A stretch of 64,000 nucleotides of DNA from Elusimicrobiota bacterium. Its GTDB lineage: Bacteria; Elusimicrobiota; Elusimicrobia; UBA1565; UBA9628. A program made the position numbers and the translations under genes. Below, in pieces: positions 8,907 through 17,101 of this stretch (the stretch's first letter is position 1; every line of letters starts with the position of its first letter). A model generated the notes under the pieces. It had not been told where the DNA came from. It did not search any database and saw only the letters and a list, made by a program, of their open reading frames with translations. The stretch is taken from positions 1 to 64,000 of the forward strand of contig DAHZHT010000010.1 in NCBI GenBank assembly GCA_027406905.1, read 5' to 3'.

Positions 8907-10364
8907 GTGATTGGCGAATTGAAGGCCCTTAGCCGCGAGACCTTGATCTACGGCTTATCGACGGTGATGGGGCGTCTGCTCAATTTTTTTCTGTTGCCTC
9001 TCTATACCCATGCCCTTTCCCCCGCGGATTACGGCATTGTGGCGACCCTTTTTTCTTACTTGGCTTTTCTCAACGTTCTTTATGGCTACGGAATTTCTTT
9101 CGCGTTTATGCGTTATTACAAGACTGAGGAGGAGTTTGGCGCCATAGCGGTTTTTTCAACGGCCTTTTGGTCGGTTTTGATCACGAGTTTTGTCTTTTCC
9201 GCCTTTCTTTTCGGAAAGGCGGCTTGGATTTCAAGGGTGGCCGCTATCGCGGACCGAAGACTGATTTTAATTTCGATAGGAATTCTGTCTTTTGACGCTT
9301 TGGCGTTGACTCCGTTTGCCAGGTTGCGGATGAACCATCGCCCCGCGTTGTATGCCGGGCTTAAAATTGTCAATATCGCCTCTAATATCGTTTTAAGCTA
9401 CGTCTTTTTAGTGACTTTAAAAAAAGGGGTGGAGGGGGTTTTCTGGGCCGGGCTTATCTCCTCGGTTTTGACCTTCGTTTTGATTCTTCCCTTTTCCTGG
9501 TCCGAGTTGAGGCTGCGCTTTTCCCGCGATATCTGGATCAGACTTTTGCGCTTTGGACTGCCTCTGTTGCCGGCCGGGTTGTCGGCGATGATGGTTCAGG
9601 TCATTGATAGGCCCATACTCAAGTTCATGACCAATGACGCGACAGTCGGAATCTATCAAGCCAATTACCGCCTTGGAATTTTTATGATGATGGTGGTCAA
9701 TATGTTTGATTCCGCTTGGCGGCCGTTTTTCCTTCAAAGGGCGAAAAATCCCGCTGCGAGGAATTTATTCGCCCGAATTTTGACTTACTTTGCTCTCATC
9801 GCTTCGCTGATTTTTTTGGGGATCGCTTTTTTGATCGCCTATCTGGTCATGCCGCCCGTTTTTGGCGGGAAATCCCTCATTCCTGCGGCTTATTGGTCGG
9901 GGCTATCCCTGGTTCCGATAGTCACCTTGGGATATCTTTTCGACGGCATTTATGTCAATTTCTTGGCTCCGGTGACCTTGGCGGAGAAAAGCGAATATGT
10001 GGCCTACGCCGCGGCCTTGGGGGCCTTGGTCAATATCGGGACCAATCTCTTGTGGATTCCCCGCTGGGGCATGATGGGGGCGGCTTTGGCCACCTTGGCG
10101 GCCTATGCCGCGATGGCGCTTTTTCTCTACTTTCTGGGACGCAAACTTTACCCGATTCCATATGAATGGAAAAGGCTTTTACATTTGGCGGGCGTTGTCT
10201 TTTTAATTCTCGCTTTTGCCCATGGGATGGGGCTTGGCGTCGGGGAAGGCCGATTGGGGTTGAGACTGGGTTTATTGGCTTTATTTCCCGCGGCGCTTTA
10301 TTTAACGGGATTTTTTAACGAAGAAGAAAAAACCGCGCTTAAAAAGCTCTTTTTGGCGAGATAG
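8907..10364 (+). CDS. Wzx-type polysaccharide flippase (MATE/MOP superfamily)
   Basis: A 485-residue integral membrane protein with about 12-14 hydrophobic segments throughout. The beginning LSRETLIYGLSTVMGRLLNFFLLPLYTHALSP is typical of O-antigen/teichoic-acid exporters (RfbX/PST family), which flip lipid-linked oligosaccharides across the inner membrane. GTG is the start; there is no Shine-Dalgarno sequence and a -10 box is directly upstream. No glycosyltransferase cluster surrounds it, so it stands alone. Its TAG stop shares its G with the first base of the palindromic repeat at 10364. Confidence 0.85.
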   Translation: MIGELKALSRETLIYGLSTVMGRLLNFFLLPLYTHALSPADYGIVATLFSYLAFLNVLYGYGISFAFMRYYKTEEEFGAIAVFSTAFWSVLITSFVFSAFLFGKAAWISRVAAIADRRLILISIGILSFDALALTPFARLRMNHRPALYAGLKIVNIASNIVLSYVFLVTLKKGVEGVFWAGLISSVLTFVLILPFSWSELRLRFSRDIWIRLLRFGLPLLPAGLSAMMVQVIDRPILKFMTNDATVGIYQANYRLGIFMMMVVNMFDSAWRPFFLQRAKNPAARNLFARILTYFALIASLIFLGIAFLIAYLVMPPVFGGKSLIPAAYWSGLSLVPIVTLGYLFDGIYVNFLAPVTLAEKSEYVAYAAALGALVNIGTNLLWIPRWGMMGAALATLAAYAAMALFLYFLGRKLYPIPYEWKRLLHLAGVVFLILAFAHGMGLGVGEGRLGLRLGLLALFPAALYLTGFFNEEEKTALKKLFLAR

Positions 10365-10375
10365 GGACAGTCCCC
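10364..10375. repeat. Dispersed palindrome, copy 1 (GGGACAGTCCCC)
   Basis: Reverse-complement form of GGGGACTGTCCC, followed by AATTCA. It separates the ends of two convergent genes (flippase and the 58-aa gene). It is the left of the two copies that bracket the nucleotidyltransferase cassette. Confidence 0.75.
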
Positions 10376-10378
10376 AAT

Positions 10379-10555
10379 TCACTTTCGCTTGTCAGGCGAG
10401 AAACGGACGCGCGGCAAGGCGCCGCTTTTGTGCGCCAAGGCGATCATGTCTTCCAGCCAAGCCAGGCGCTGGGCGGGAGAAGCGTCTTGCCCCGCGGTCA
10501 ATTGCCGCCTCCTTAAATCTTCCCAGCCTAAGCGCCAGCCCCTCTTTTTAGCCAT
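10379..10555 (-). CDS. 58-aa partner protein of the nucleotidyltransferase
   Basis: A short frame on the minus strand: ATG at 10555-10553, TGA at 10381-10379. The product starts MAKKRGWRLGWEDLRRRQL, continues with SPAQRLAWLEDMIALAHKSG and ends ALPRVRFSPDKRK; it is basic, helical and rich in Arg and Trp. Its ATG overlaps the TAA stop of the nucleotidyltransferase by one base (TAATG), a strong sign of translational coupling. Codon choice and amino-acid composition look like real coding sequence. The function is unknown; a partner or antitoxin-like role is inference from the arrangement only. Confidence 0.7.
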   Translation of the reverse strand: MAKKRGWRLGWEDLRRRQLTAGQDASPAQRLAWLEDMIALAHKSGALPRVRFSPDKRK

Positions 10556-11064
10556 TATATTTTTCTTCGACCGCGGGCTCGTTTTTTCAGCGCCCTGAGC
10601 GCTTCAATGTCCGAAAAATCCTGGGGACGCGCGGCGATCTTTTTCATCGCGATGAGATCGTCAATGGAAGCGATGCGAACCCAAGCGCCGCCTAAATCAA
10701 TCTTTTCCGAGCGCGACCACAAGCGCTTAAACGGGATGGGATCGCGGACGAACAAATCCAGGCTGAGAAGAGGGTTTTCCGGAGAATACAGGGAAAAGAC
10801 GGTCATGCCTTTATTGATGACCCACGATTCTCTTTGAACGGGGTCGGCGAAAGCCTCCGGATCCACTGGAGCCCGCGCTTTTAACCCAAGCTTTTTGAGC
10901 GCCCGCATGGCCTTTTTCGTTTGGGCGGGCTCCAAATCCAAGACGATGTCCACGTCGGCGGTTAGGCGCGCATATCCATGAAGGACGACGGCGAGCCCTC
11001 CGACGACAACATAGCGCACTCCCGCTTTATTGAGCGCGGAAAAGACGGGGTCGAATATAGGCAT
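10555..11064 (-). CDS. Nucleotidyltransferase-fold protein (AbiEii/DUF6036-like)
   Basis: A 169-residue protein with the minimal nucleotidyltransferase core: YVVVGGLAVVLHGYARLTADVDIVLD at about residues 17-42 contains the GG loop and the two metal-binding aspartates (DVD), and SLDLFVRD near 103 carries the third acidic residue. The C-terminal IASIDDLIAMKKIAARPQDFSDIEAL is the helix usually seen in AbiEii-like and DUF6036 proteins. Such enzymes include toxins of type IV/abortive-infection systems, but many are uncharacterised. It is coupled to the 58-aa gene and bracketed by palindrome copies at 10364 and 11106. Confidence 0.82.
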   Translation of the reverse strand: MPIFDPVFSALNKAGVRYVVVGGLAVVLHGYARLTADVDIVLDLEPAQTKKAMRALKKLGLKARAPVDPEAFADPVQRESWVINKGMTVFSLYSPENPLLSLDLFVRDPIPFKRLWSRSEKIDLGGAWVRIASIDDLIAMKKIAARPQDFSDIEALRALKKRARGRRKI

Positions 11065-11105
11065 AGCTTGATTCCGTTCCTATATAGTTTAGCAGATGGA
11101 AAGAT

Positions 11106-11118
11106 GGGGACTGTCCCC
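11106..11118. repeat. Dispersed palindrome, copy 2 (GGGGACTGTCCCC)
   Basis: Perfect inverted repeat with a central T, followed by AATTCA as in copy 1. It lies between the end of the 859-aa gene and the start of the nucleotidyltransferase. Confidence 0.8.
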
Positions 11119-11145
11119 AATTCATCAACTAAAGGCGGGACATGC

Positions 11146-13725
11146 TCAAGGAAGGCGGTTGGAGTATATATTGTACAGATCGGACTGCGACCAGCCGTTA
11201 GCAAAATCTCCAGTTCCCGTAAGCGATCCATTAGCGTTAAGAGTTATGCTACCACTATTGTACTCACCATTAATCATTGTATTAAGCGAACTAGTGCCTG
11301 GCCGGATTGCCTGACCCATGGGATCGGTACCATAGTTGCCGTTCTGAGCATAGTTAGGGGTGCCCAAGCCACCGGTATTTGCGTTCGATGATTGATTAAG
11401 GGCGTTCTGCGCATTAAACGTTCCATTGGGATTGGACGTTGAGGGTGTCCCACTTGGTTGAGAGCCGCTACCGGCGGTAGGATTTGAGGGGTTAGAAGTT
11501 GCCATGGAATCACCGCTGGCGGTAGAATTTAAGTTGTTAGAAGTTGTCATGGAATCACCGCTGGCGGTGGGAGTGGCACCCGCTCCCGGCGTGCCACCAT
11601 CGGTTGTAGTCCCAAGATTAGGGGCATCTGCGGGCGGATTTGTATAGTTCCAACCTCCAGGTTCTGTTCCATCTTGAAAAGCTGGACCTTGTGGAGTTTG
11701 TGCGACGACTGGAGAAGGTGTTTGTTCTATAGGCGTTGGTGGGTCAGCTGTGTTGAGAAGAGGACTATTGTCTCCAACACTCGGATTAACGCCTTCCGGG
11801 GGGCCGAATTGCATTGGAGTCAGTCCCCCCGTATTGTCGACACTATAGGTCACCCCATTCCCTCCAAGATAAGGAGTTCCTGTAGTTGGAGTAGTAGTTC
11901 CTCCTAATATCTCGGTGTTTGGCGTTACAGGAGTTGGAGGAGTAGACGCCATGGAAGGAGTGCTAGTGAAGGGGTTTGGGCTTGGAGTCTGCATATTCAA
12001 ACTAAGATCCGGATTGTTAAGATTTACTGGCCCGTTATTAAACGCTGGTGTGAAATTTGTTGGCGTGTTCGCGCCACCCATCCAAGAGTTCATTGCAGTA
12101 GTTTGGGCTTGAGCAGTAGTGGGATTCAGTGATGCAAGAGGATCCTGTATGTTTGTGGCATCCCCTAGGTATCCGGAACCAGCAGTCCCGCCAGCGTAAT
12201 CTCCACCAAACCCGTAGCCATAATTTCCAAACCCGGAGCCATCAAAGCTTCCGGAGTTAAAGATATTTTGACCCAGCATCTGCTGCGCCCAATTATCACC
12301 GTTTAACCACTCCTGATCTGCAGCTGCCTGGTATGCGTCTGACGCGCCGGAGCCGACGGAATAGCCGCCGTAGGCAAGCGCCGCTCCTCCGAGGGCGAAC
12401 ATGGCTCCCTGCAAGTATTGCCCCTGAGTCAAGAGGACAGTTCCAATGACGGCCACGGCCGCAGCCATAGCCGCTCCGATATAACCCATCCACTTGGCCG
12501 CTAGCAGAACCCAAGGGGTCTTTGATTTTGCCATGATAGAGGCAATAAGAACGAGAGCTGTCGCCGCCAGCAAGAGATATTGGGCTATGTTGATGAGGTC
12601 TTGATTTGGCGTCACATTGGTTCCGCCGCCGCCGTTGGGGTTGGTGCATTTATTGGCGTTGGGGCAACCGGGGGAGCAGGGGTCTTGCGAGCATTGATAG
12701 CTGTTTCCGCCTCCACCACCGCCGCCGTTGGAGGGGGAGCCGCTGCCGTTGGGATTAGTCGATGGATTGGCATCGGCGGCGCCGAGGAGCCCGGAACCCG
12801 ATCCGATGCCTTGAGGCGAACCCATGGTCGCGGGTTGGCCGATGGGACTGTCAAATTGGGCTCCGGAGTTATAAGCCGCGCCCGCGCCATTGGAATTGGC
12901 CGCCGCGTTTCCGTAGGCTGCGGCGTTTCTGGCCTGGCTAAAAGCGTGCCCCACGCCGCCAAACCCGGCGCCGTGGGCCATGCCCATCGAGGGCGCCGTT
13001 TGGGCCATGGCCATGGGTTTGGGCTTTTGCAAAAAGGCGGGCGGATTCATTTTTTGAAACGGCATGCCGACGCCGCCGGAAAGGCCGGGGCCGTTGCCGG
13101 AAAGAGACGGCATGGCACTGTCAAGTTGGCCAATCTTTGAGTCAAAGGGGCTGCCGCCCTTGGCGGCTTTGGCGGCCTGGGTTAAAGCCGACATATCGGG
13201 AATTGCGGGAGAAGAAGGCTGGGCCGGAGGCGGCGCGGCCGCGGCCTGTGCGGGCGCGGCCGGCGGCGCCTGCATTTCGGGAAGCCCCGTTCGCACCATG
13301 TTTAAGGAACTGTATCCTTGATTATCGCCTGGGAGATTTTTTGGAGAAGCCTCGGCCTGGGGCGATGCAACTTGTGGTGCGGGCCTTGGCGCAAAAACCC
13401 TGGGCGAAGCCGCAGGAATGACGGGACGATGGTTAAAGGCTTGCCTTGCCGAATAAACCCCAAAACCGGCGATGCCAAGCATAAGGCCCATGAAAATCTT
13501 GGCCCCCAAAGGAAGCGCCGCCCGCGCGACGGCTCCTACGGCGGGAGAAGCCCCGGCCGATAAAACTGATGTGGCCGCTCGCGCGCGGACAAGACTACCC
13601 GCTTCTTCTGCGGCCTTGGAACCAAAACCGAGAAGCCCGCCGCCCTTCTTTTTTTTCTTGCGGCTATTTCCCACCTTTGAAATCTTAAGTCCCGGTACCG
13701 GAGAGTTCGATATAATCGTTGCCAT
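11146..13725 (-). CDS. 859-aa low-complexity membrane protein, unknown function
   Basis: I do not recognise this protein. Visible layout: a basic N-terminus with a KKKKKGGG run (residues 23-30); one hydrophobic helix at about 74-93; a long Ala/Pro/Gly/Met-rich region to about 340 containing two related blocks (FDSKIGQ and FDSPIGQ); a Gly run and a four-cysteine cluster YQCSQDPCSPGCPNANKC near 345-362; three closely spaced hydrophobic helices at about 375-460; then about 400 residues rich in Asn, Thr, Ser, Pro and Gly with short repeats. The GC content falls visibly in the half encoding the C-terminus. The start ATG is eight bases after the 81-aa gene stop, so both are likely one transcript. 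Antisense frames inside it are composition artefacts. Confidence 0.72.
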   Translation of the reverse strand: MATIISNSPVPGLKISKVGNSRKKKKKGGGLLGFGSKAAEEAGSLVRARAATSVLSAGASPAVGAVARAALPLGAKIFMGLMLGIAGFGVYSARQAFNHRPVIPAASPRVFAPRPAPQVASPQAEASPKNLPGDNQGYSSLNMVRTGLPEMQAPPAAPAQAAAAPPPAQPSSPAIPDMSALTQAAKAAKGGSPFDSKIGQLDSAMPSLSGNGPGLSGGVGMPFQKMNPPAFLQKPKPMAMAQTAPSMGMAHGAGFGGVGHAFSQARNAAAYGNAAANSNGAGAAYNSGAQFDSPIGQPATMGSPQGIGSGSGLLGAADANPSTNPNGSGSPSNGGGGGGGNSYQCSQDPCSPGCPNANKCTNPNGGGGTNVTPNQDLINIAQYLLLAATALVLIASIMAKSKTPWVLLAAKWMGYIGAAMAAAVAVIGTVLLTQGQYLQGAMFALGGAALAYGGYSVGSGASDAYQAAADQEWLNGDNWAQQMLGQNIFNSGSFDGSGFGNYGYGFGGDYAGGTAGSGYLGDATNIQDPLASLNPTTAQAQTTAMNSWMGGANTPTNFTPAFNNGPVNLNNPDLSLNMQTPSPNPFTSTPSMASTPPTPVTPNTEILGGTTTPTTGTPYLGGNGVTYSVDNTGGLTPMQFGPPEGVNPSVGDNSPLLNTADPPTPIEQTPSPVVAQTPQGPAFQDGTEPGGWNYTNPPADAPNLGTTTDGGTPGAGATPTASGDSMTTSNNLNSTASGDSMATSNPSNPTAGSGSQPSGTPSTSNPNGTFNAQNALNQSSNANTGGLGTPNYAQNGNYGTDPMGQAIRPGTSSLNTMINGEYNSGSITLNANGSLTGTGDFANGWSQSDLYNIYSNRLP
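11491..11580 (-). repeat. Two tandem 45-nt units inside the 859-aa gene
   Basis: The plus-strand word GTTAGAAGTTGYCATGGAAT recurs at 11491 and 11536, followed in both cases by CACCGCTGGCGGT. The period is 45 nt, exactly 15 codons, giving two copies of a TASGDSMxTSN peptide block. In-frame unit duplication suggests length polymorphism of the C-terminal region. Confidence 0.75.
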
Positions 13726-13733
13726 GGCAGCCT

Positions 13734-13979
13734 CTATCTCCTAAAAAAAGCGAATAAAATACCAGTCAGAACCGTGATCTGTCCGGCCCAGAATATAAAC
13801 ATCCACTTGATAATCTCGGCCTTGACATCGGACAAGCGCCGCTCGAAGCGCTCTTCAAGGAAGATGAGGGCGTCTTCCTTGACTGTTTTGTCGGACTGAT
13901 TAATGACGGAAACTCGGGCGTCGGCGCCTTCCTCGGTGAGCTTTTCGCGTAGAATTTTTGGAACGGTAATGATTGGCAT
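13734..13979 (-). CDS. Small coiled-coil protein with C-terminal membrane anchor
   Basis: An 81-residue protein. Residues 1-45 are charged and helical (KILREKLTEEGADARVSVIN, then KEDALIFLEERFERRLSDVK). The C-terminus EIIKWMFIFWAGQITVLTGILFAFFRR is a single hydrophobic helix ending in two arginines. The pattern resembles small DUF1640/LA_3696-like proteins, in which a coiled coil is followed by a C-terminal anchor; that match is from memory and uncertain. It has a Shine-Dalgarno sequence (GAGGAG) and its own promoter, and leads into the 859-aa gene with an eight-base gap. Confidence 0.65.
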   Translation of the reverse strand: MPIITVPKILREKLTEEGADARVSVINQSDKTVKEDALIFLEERFERRLSDVKAEIIKWMFIFWAGQITVLTGILFAFFRR

Positions 13980-14003
13980 AGTCTAATTCTCCTCTACCCT
14001 ATA

Positions 14004-14032
14004 AGCTTAACCCCAGCCCCTGAATTTGTCAA
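14004..14032 (-). promoter_or_regulatory. Promoter of the 81-aa/859-aa pair
   Basis: On the minus strand: TTGACA (14032-14027), 17-nt spacer, TAAGCT (14009-14004). TAAGCT fits TAnnnT. The predicted leader of about 18 nt includes the GAGGAG ribosome-binding site of the gene starting at 13979. Confidence 0.6.
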
Positions 14033-14115
14033 GGCGTCCGGCGTTTTTTTACCATTTTTTTACTTTTGCCCCTGCGGCTCCTTGGTTATGACTTAAAAAT
14101 TTAATAATTTGTCTT

Positions 14116-14121
14116 TATATA
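14116..14121 (+). promoter_or_regulatory. -10 box next to the TPR gene start
   Basis: TATATA (14116-14121) lies six bases before the ATG at 14128, predicting a leaderless transcript. A register two bases further on (TATAGA) is also possible. There is no clear -35. Confidence 0.4.
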
Positions 14122-14127
14122 GATGTT

Positions 14128-17079
14128 ATGCGATCAAGACTAAGAATAGGGCTTTGGATTTTGCCGCTGGTCTTTTTATCCGCGCCGGCCTGGGCGAGTA
14201 ATCCTCACCGCCCCCGCAGCCTGTATCAAAGGGCTGTGGAGATGTATTTAGATACTCATTTTAACAAAGCCCTGGTTTATGCCAAAGAGACCATCAAAGC
14301 CGATCCCGATTGGCTGCGCTCGCGGGGGCTTGAGGCCTCCATTGAAGAGCATTTGGGGAATATAGAAGATGCGCTTAAGGGCGCCAATTGGATATTCGCT
14401 CATCACTCGACTCCTTTTTCCCAGATGCGCACGGGAGAGCTTTTGGCCTCCGGAATCTCATTTGAAATTCGGGGCGAGGGGGCCTTGGCCCTCAAGGCAT
14501 ATGCCGAGGCGCTTAGCCGCGGAATTAAAACCCCCGAGGTCTTGGCCGGAAGGTCCTTGGCCTACCAATCTCTGGGAAAGTATGAGGAGGCTTTTAGCGA
14601 TATCAATGACGCGCTCCAAATCGAGGCCGAACCGTCGCCTCTCTACCTTTATCAGAGGGCCTTCATCTTATATAAGGAAAAGAAATTGGGCGCCTCTTTG
14701 AAGGATCTCATTGGAGTGATGAAAAAAAACCAATCGGATATCGAGGCCTATATTCTTTTAGGAAACATTTTGTTTCAAAAAGGCGATTCAAAGCGGGCGG
14801 GAGAGGCTTACGAAAAGGCCTTGAAACTCAATCCCGACGACGATCGCCCGTATTTGGCGCTGTCCCGCCTTGAGTTCGCCGCAAAACAGAGCGCTGCCGC
14901 TTACGAAAATTTAGACCGCGCCGTCCAAGAAGCGGGCGGGGATGAAAAGCCTTATTTGGAGAGAGCCAAAGCCTATTTCGCATCTGGTAAAAAATCAAAG
15001 GCGGAAAAAGACTATCGCAAGGCCCTTAGCCTTTATTGGCTTTCTCCGCCCCAAGCCATTCAAATCGGAGATTATTTCGCCCAAAATAAAAATATCAAGG
15101 CCGCCAATCTCGCTTATTCCAAGGCGGTCAGCGAAAGCCTGTGTTTAAAAGCTCCGTGCGCGCAAATTTTCTTGACCGCGATTTTAAGGCGAGCGAACCT
15201 GGAAAAAAACGATGGAAATTTTAAGGCCGCGCTTAAGGATTTGAGCTTGGCCATTGAAATGGGGCCAAGTTCTCCGACTCCGTGGGCCTTAAGGGCTCAA
15301 ATTGAAGAAGAACAAGGTCAGAATGATAAGGCCTTGGATGATTTAGACCAGGCAGTGGGGATTTCTCCGCAGGACGTCTTTGTTCGCCTTTCCCGGGCCG
15401 GGCTTTACGCTTCCACCCATCATCCGGAAAAGGCTTTGGCGGATTTAAACGCCGCCATCGAAGCCGAACCGCAAAACGCCAAGGCCTATAACGATCGCGG
15501 CGTCGTCGTCGCGGAAATGCTTAATCAAAAAGAAACCGGGCTTAAAGATCTGTTAAAGGCCGTTTCTCTGAATCCGAAATCGCCCGCCTATCAATACAAT
15601 CTCGGGGTGGTCCAATACAAGATGTCGGATTTTTTGGGGGCGCTAAAATCCTTGGGCGATTCTCTAAAACTGGGAGAAGACCCGAAACTGGTCTTAAGCG
15701 CCCGGGCCAAGGTCTATTCGCGTTTAGGCGATATTGTCCACGGGCTTAAAGATGTGGATGCGATTCTGGCCCAAAACCCGAAATACGCCCCGGCTTATTA
15801 CGCCAAGGGGCTTCTCTATTGGCGGGTCAATGATTATGCCAATGCCGTTAAATTTTTTGGCCGGGCCGCCGATTTGGACGAAAAAAATGCCTCTTATCTG
15901 ATTGAGCTGGCTCGCTCTCAGGGAGCCGCTGGCGACGCGAAAGAAGCTTTAAGAGAATTCCAAAAGGCCCTGGAAATCAAGCCGAGATCGAAGCGGGCTT
16001 TAACCGGAGCTTGCGAGGCTTGGCGGGTTCTTAAAAAACCCGAGAAAGCGATTCCCTTTTGCAATCAGGCCTTGGAAGTTGATTCTTCATATCCCAAGGC
16101 TTATTTCCAGCTGGGATTGTCGTATCTGGATATCCATAAAGCGCGGGAGACTATCGACAATCTCAACCGCGCGATTATCCTGGGCTTGAGAAAATCCCAG
16201 CTCTATTTGGCCAAGGCCGTCGCCCATGCCGCTTCCCATCATTACCGGCAGGCCCATGAGGATTATCGGGCGGCGAACCTTTTAATTCCGCTGGCGCATT
16301 CCCCTGAAATCGGTTTTGCCGTTCCGCATGACACGAAAAACGATTTTTATCGGGCGATTGCCGAAGCGGCGCCATTGTCTCCCACCGATAAAATCGATCC
16401 CTATCTTTTGCTCATCAAAGCCGACGCCGACGCCAACGCCGGGCGCTTTGACGAGGCGATTACGCGCTATTCCAAGGCCTTGGATGTTTTGCCTTCCAAT
16501 TCCCAGATTCTGGCCGCCCGGGGAGAAGCCTATATCGCGTATCATCTCTATGCTTCGGCCCAATCTGATTTCGAGAGCGCGATTACCGGGGCTCCGCATG
16601 ACGTTTCTTACCGCCTTGAATTCGCGTCCTTGCTGATTATTCGCAAGAAGTATCAAGACGCTCTCTCCGAGATTTCCGCGGCTTTAAATCTGGATCCCAA
16701 CAACGCGCGCGCCTACTTTTTGGGCGGCAATGTTCGCTATTTTCAAAAAGATTTCCAGAAAGCCCTCGATAATTATTCTTTGGCGGTCCAGAAAGACCCG
16801 GCCAGCGCTCAGACCTATAATGGCCTTGGCTTGGGATATTTCGCCCTCGGTAATTATCCCAAAGCGGTTGAGGCTTTTAGCCGCGCTATCGAACTGAGCC
16901 CCATGGCCACCCGCTACTGGCGAAACCGGGCTTCGGCCTATACCAAGATGGGGCAATATGAAAATGCCGCTTCGGATTTTAAGAGCGCGGCCCTTTTAAA
17001 TCAGGATCCCAATCTTTCTCAAAGATACCGGATTTTTATTCAGCGCGCGGAATCTTTGGCCGGAAATTCCTCAAAATAA
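14128..17079 (+). CDS. Large secreted TPR-repeat protein
   Basis: A 983-residue protein with a signal peptide (RIGLWILPLVFLSAPAWAS) followed by about 25 tetratricopeptide units along its whole length, recognisable by repeated blocks such as AYEKALKLNPDD, AFSDINDALQIEAEP, ALKDLSLAIEMGPSS, AVEAFSRAIELSP and the alternating G-Y-A positions. TPR solenoids bind other proteins; there is no catalytic domain. It is predicted to be periplasmic. No Shine-Dalgarno sequence precedes the ATG. It stands alone between the divergent 81-aa gene and the convergent gene at 17102; its partner is not evident. Confidence 0.9.
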   Translation: MRSRLRIGLWILPLVFLSAPAWASNPHRPRSLYQRAVEMYLDTHFNKALVYAKETIKADPDWLRSRGLEASIEEHLGNIEDALKGANWIFAHHSTPFSQMRTGELLASGISFEIRGEGALALKAYAEALSRGIKTPEVLAGRSLAYQSLGKYEEAFSDINDALQIEAEPSPLYLYQRAFILYKEKKLGASLKDLIGVMKKNQSDIEAYILLGNILFQKGDSKRAGEAYEKALKLNPDDDRPYLALSRLEFAAKQSAAAYENLDRAVQEAGGDEKPYLERAKAYFASGKKSKAEKDYRKALSLYWLSPPQAIQIGDYFAQNKNIKAANLAYSKAVSESLCLKAPCAQIFLTAILRRANLEKNDGNFKAALKDLSLAIEMGPSSPTPWALRAQIEEEQGQNDKALDDLDQAVGISPQDVFVRLSRAGLYASTHHPEKALADLNAAIEAEPQNAKAYNDRGVVVAEMLNQKETGLKDLLKAVSLNPKSPAYQYNLGVVQYKMSDFLGALKSLGDSLKLGEDPKLVLSARAKVYSRLGDIVHGLKDVDAILAQNPKYAPAYYAKGLLYWRVNDYANAVKFFGRAADLDEKNASYLIELARSQGAAGDAKEALREFQKALEIKPRSKRALTGACEAWRVLKKPEKAIPFCNQALEVDSSYPKAYFQLGLSYLDIHKARETIDNLNRAIILGLRKSQLYLAKAVAHAASHHYRQAHEDYRAANLLIPLAHSPEIGFAVPHDTKNDFYRAIAEAAPLSPTDKIDPYLLLIKADADANAGRFDEAITRYSKALDVLPSNSQILAARGEAYIAYHLYASAQSDFESAITGAPHDVSYRLEFASLLIIRKKYQDALSEISAALNLDPNNARAYFLGGNVRYFQKDFQKALDNYSLAVQKDPASAQTYNGLGLGYFALGNYPKAVEAFSRAIELSPMATRYWRNRASAYTKMGQYENAASDFKSAALLNQDPNLSQRYRIFIQRAESLAGNSSK

Positions 17080-17084
17080 GAAAA

Positions 17085-17097
17085 GGGGACTGTCCCC
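17085..17097. repeat. Dispersed palindrome, copy 3 (GGGGACTGTCCCC)
   Basis: Perfect copy in the 22-base gap between two convergent genes. The flanks GAAAA and ATTTC extend the pairing imperfectly, so the RNA from either strand could form a hairpin and act as a terminator. Confidence 0.75.
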
Positions 17098-17101
17098 ATT
17101 T

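Noticed and set aside
9716..10165. 149-codon plus-strand frame inside the flippase gene
   Set aside because: It lies in another frame of a clear membrane protein gene and shows no domain or start signal.
10364..11118. SOS (LexA) box reading of the palindrome
   Set aside because: LexA sites need CTGT-N8-ACAG; the element has GGGGAC-N-GTCCCC instead.
12580..13140. Open frames of up to 186 codons on the plus strand opposite the 859-aa gene
   Set aside because: They arise from GC-rich Ala/Gly/Pro codons on the other strand, have no ribosome-binding site and no sensible protein composition.
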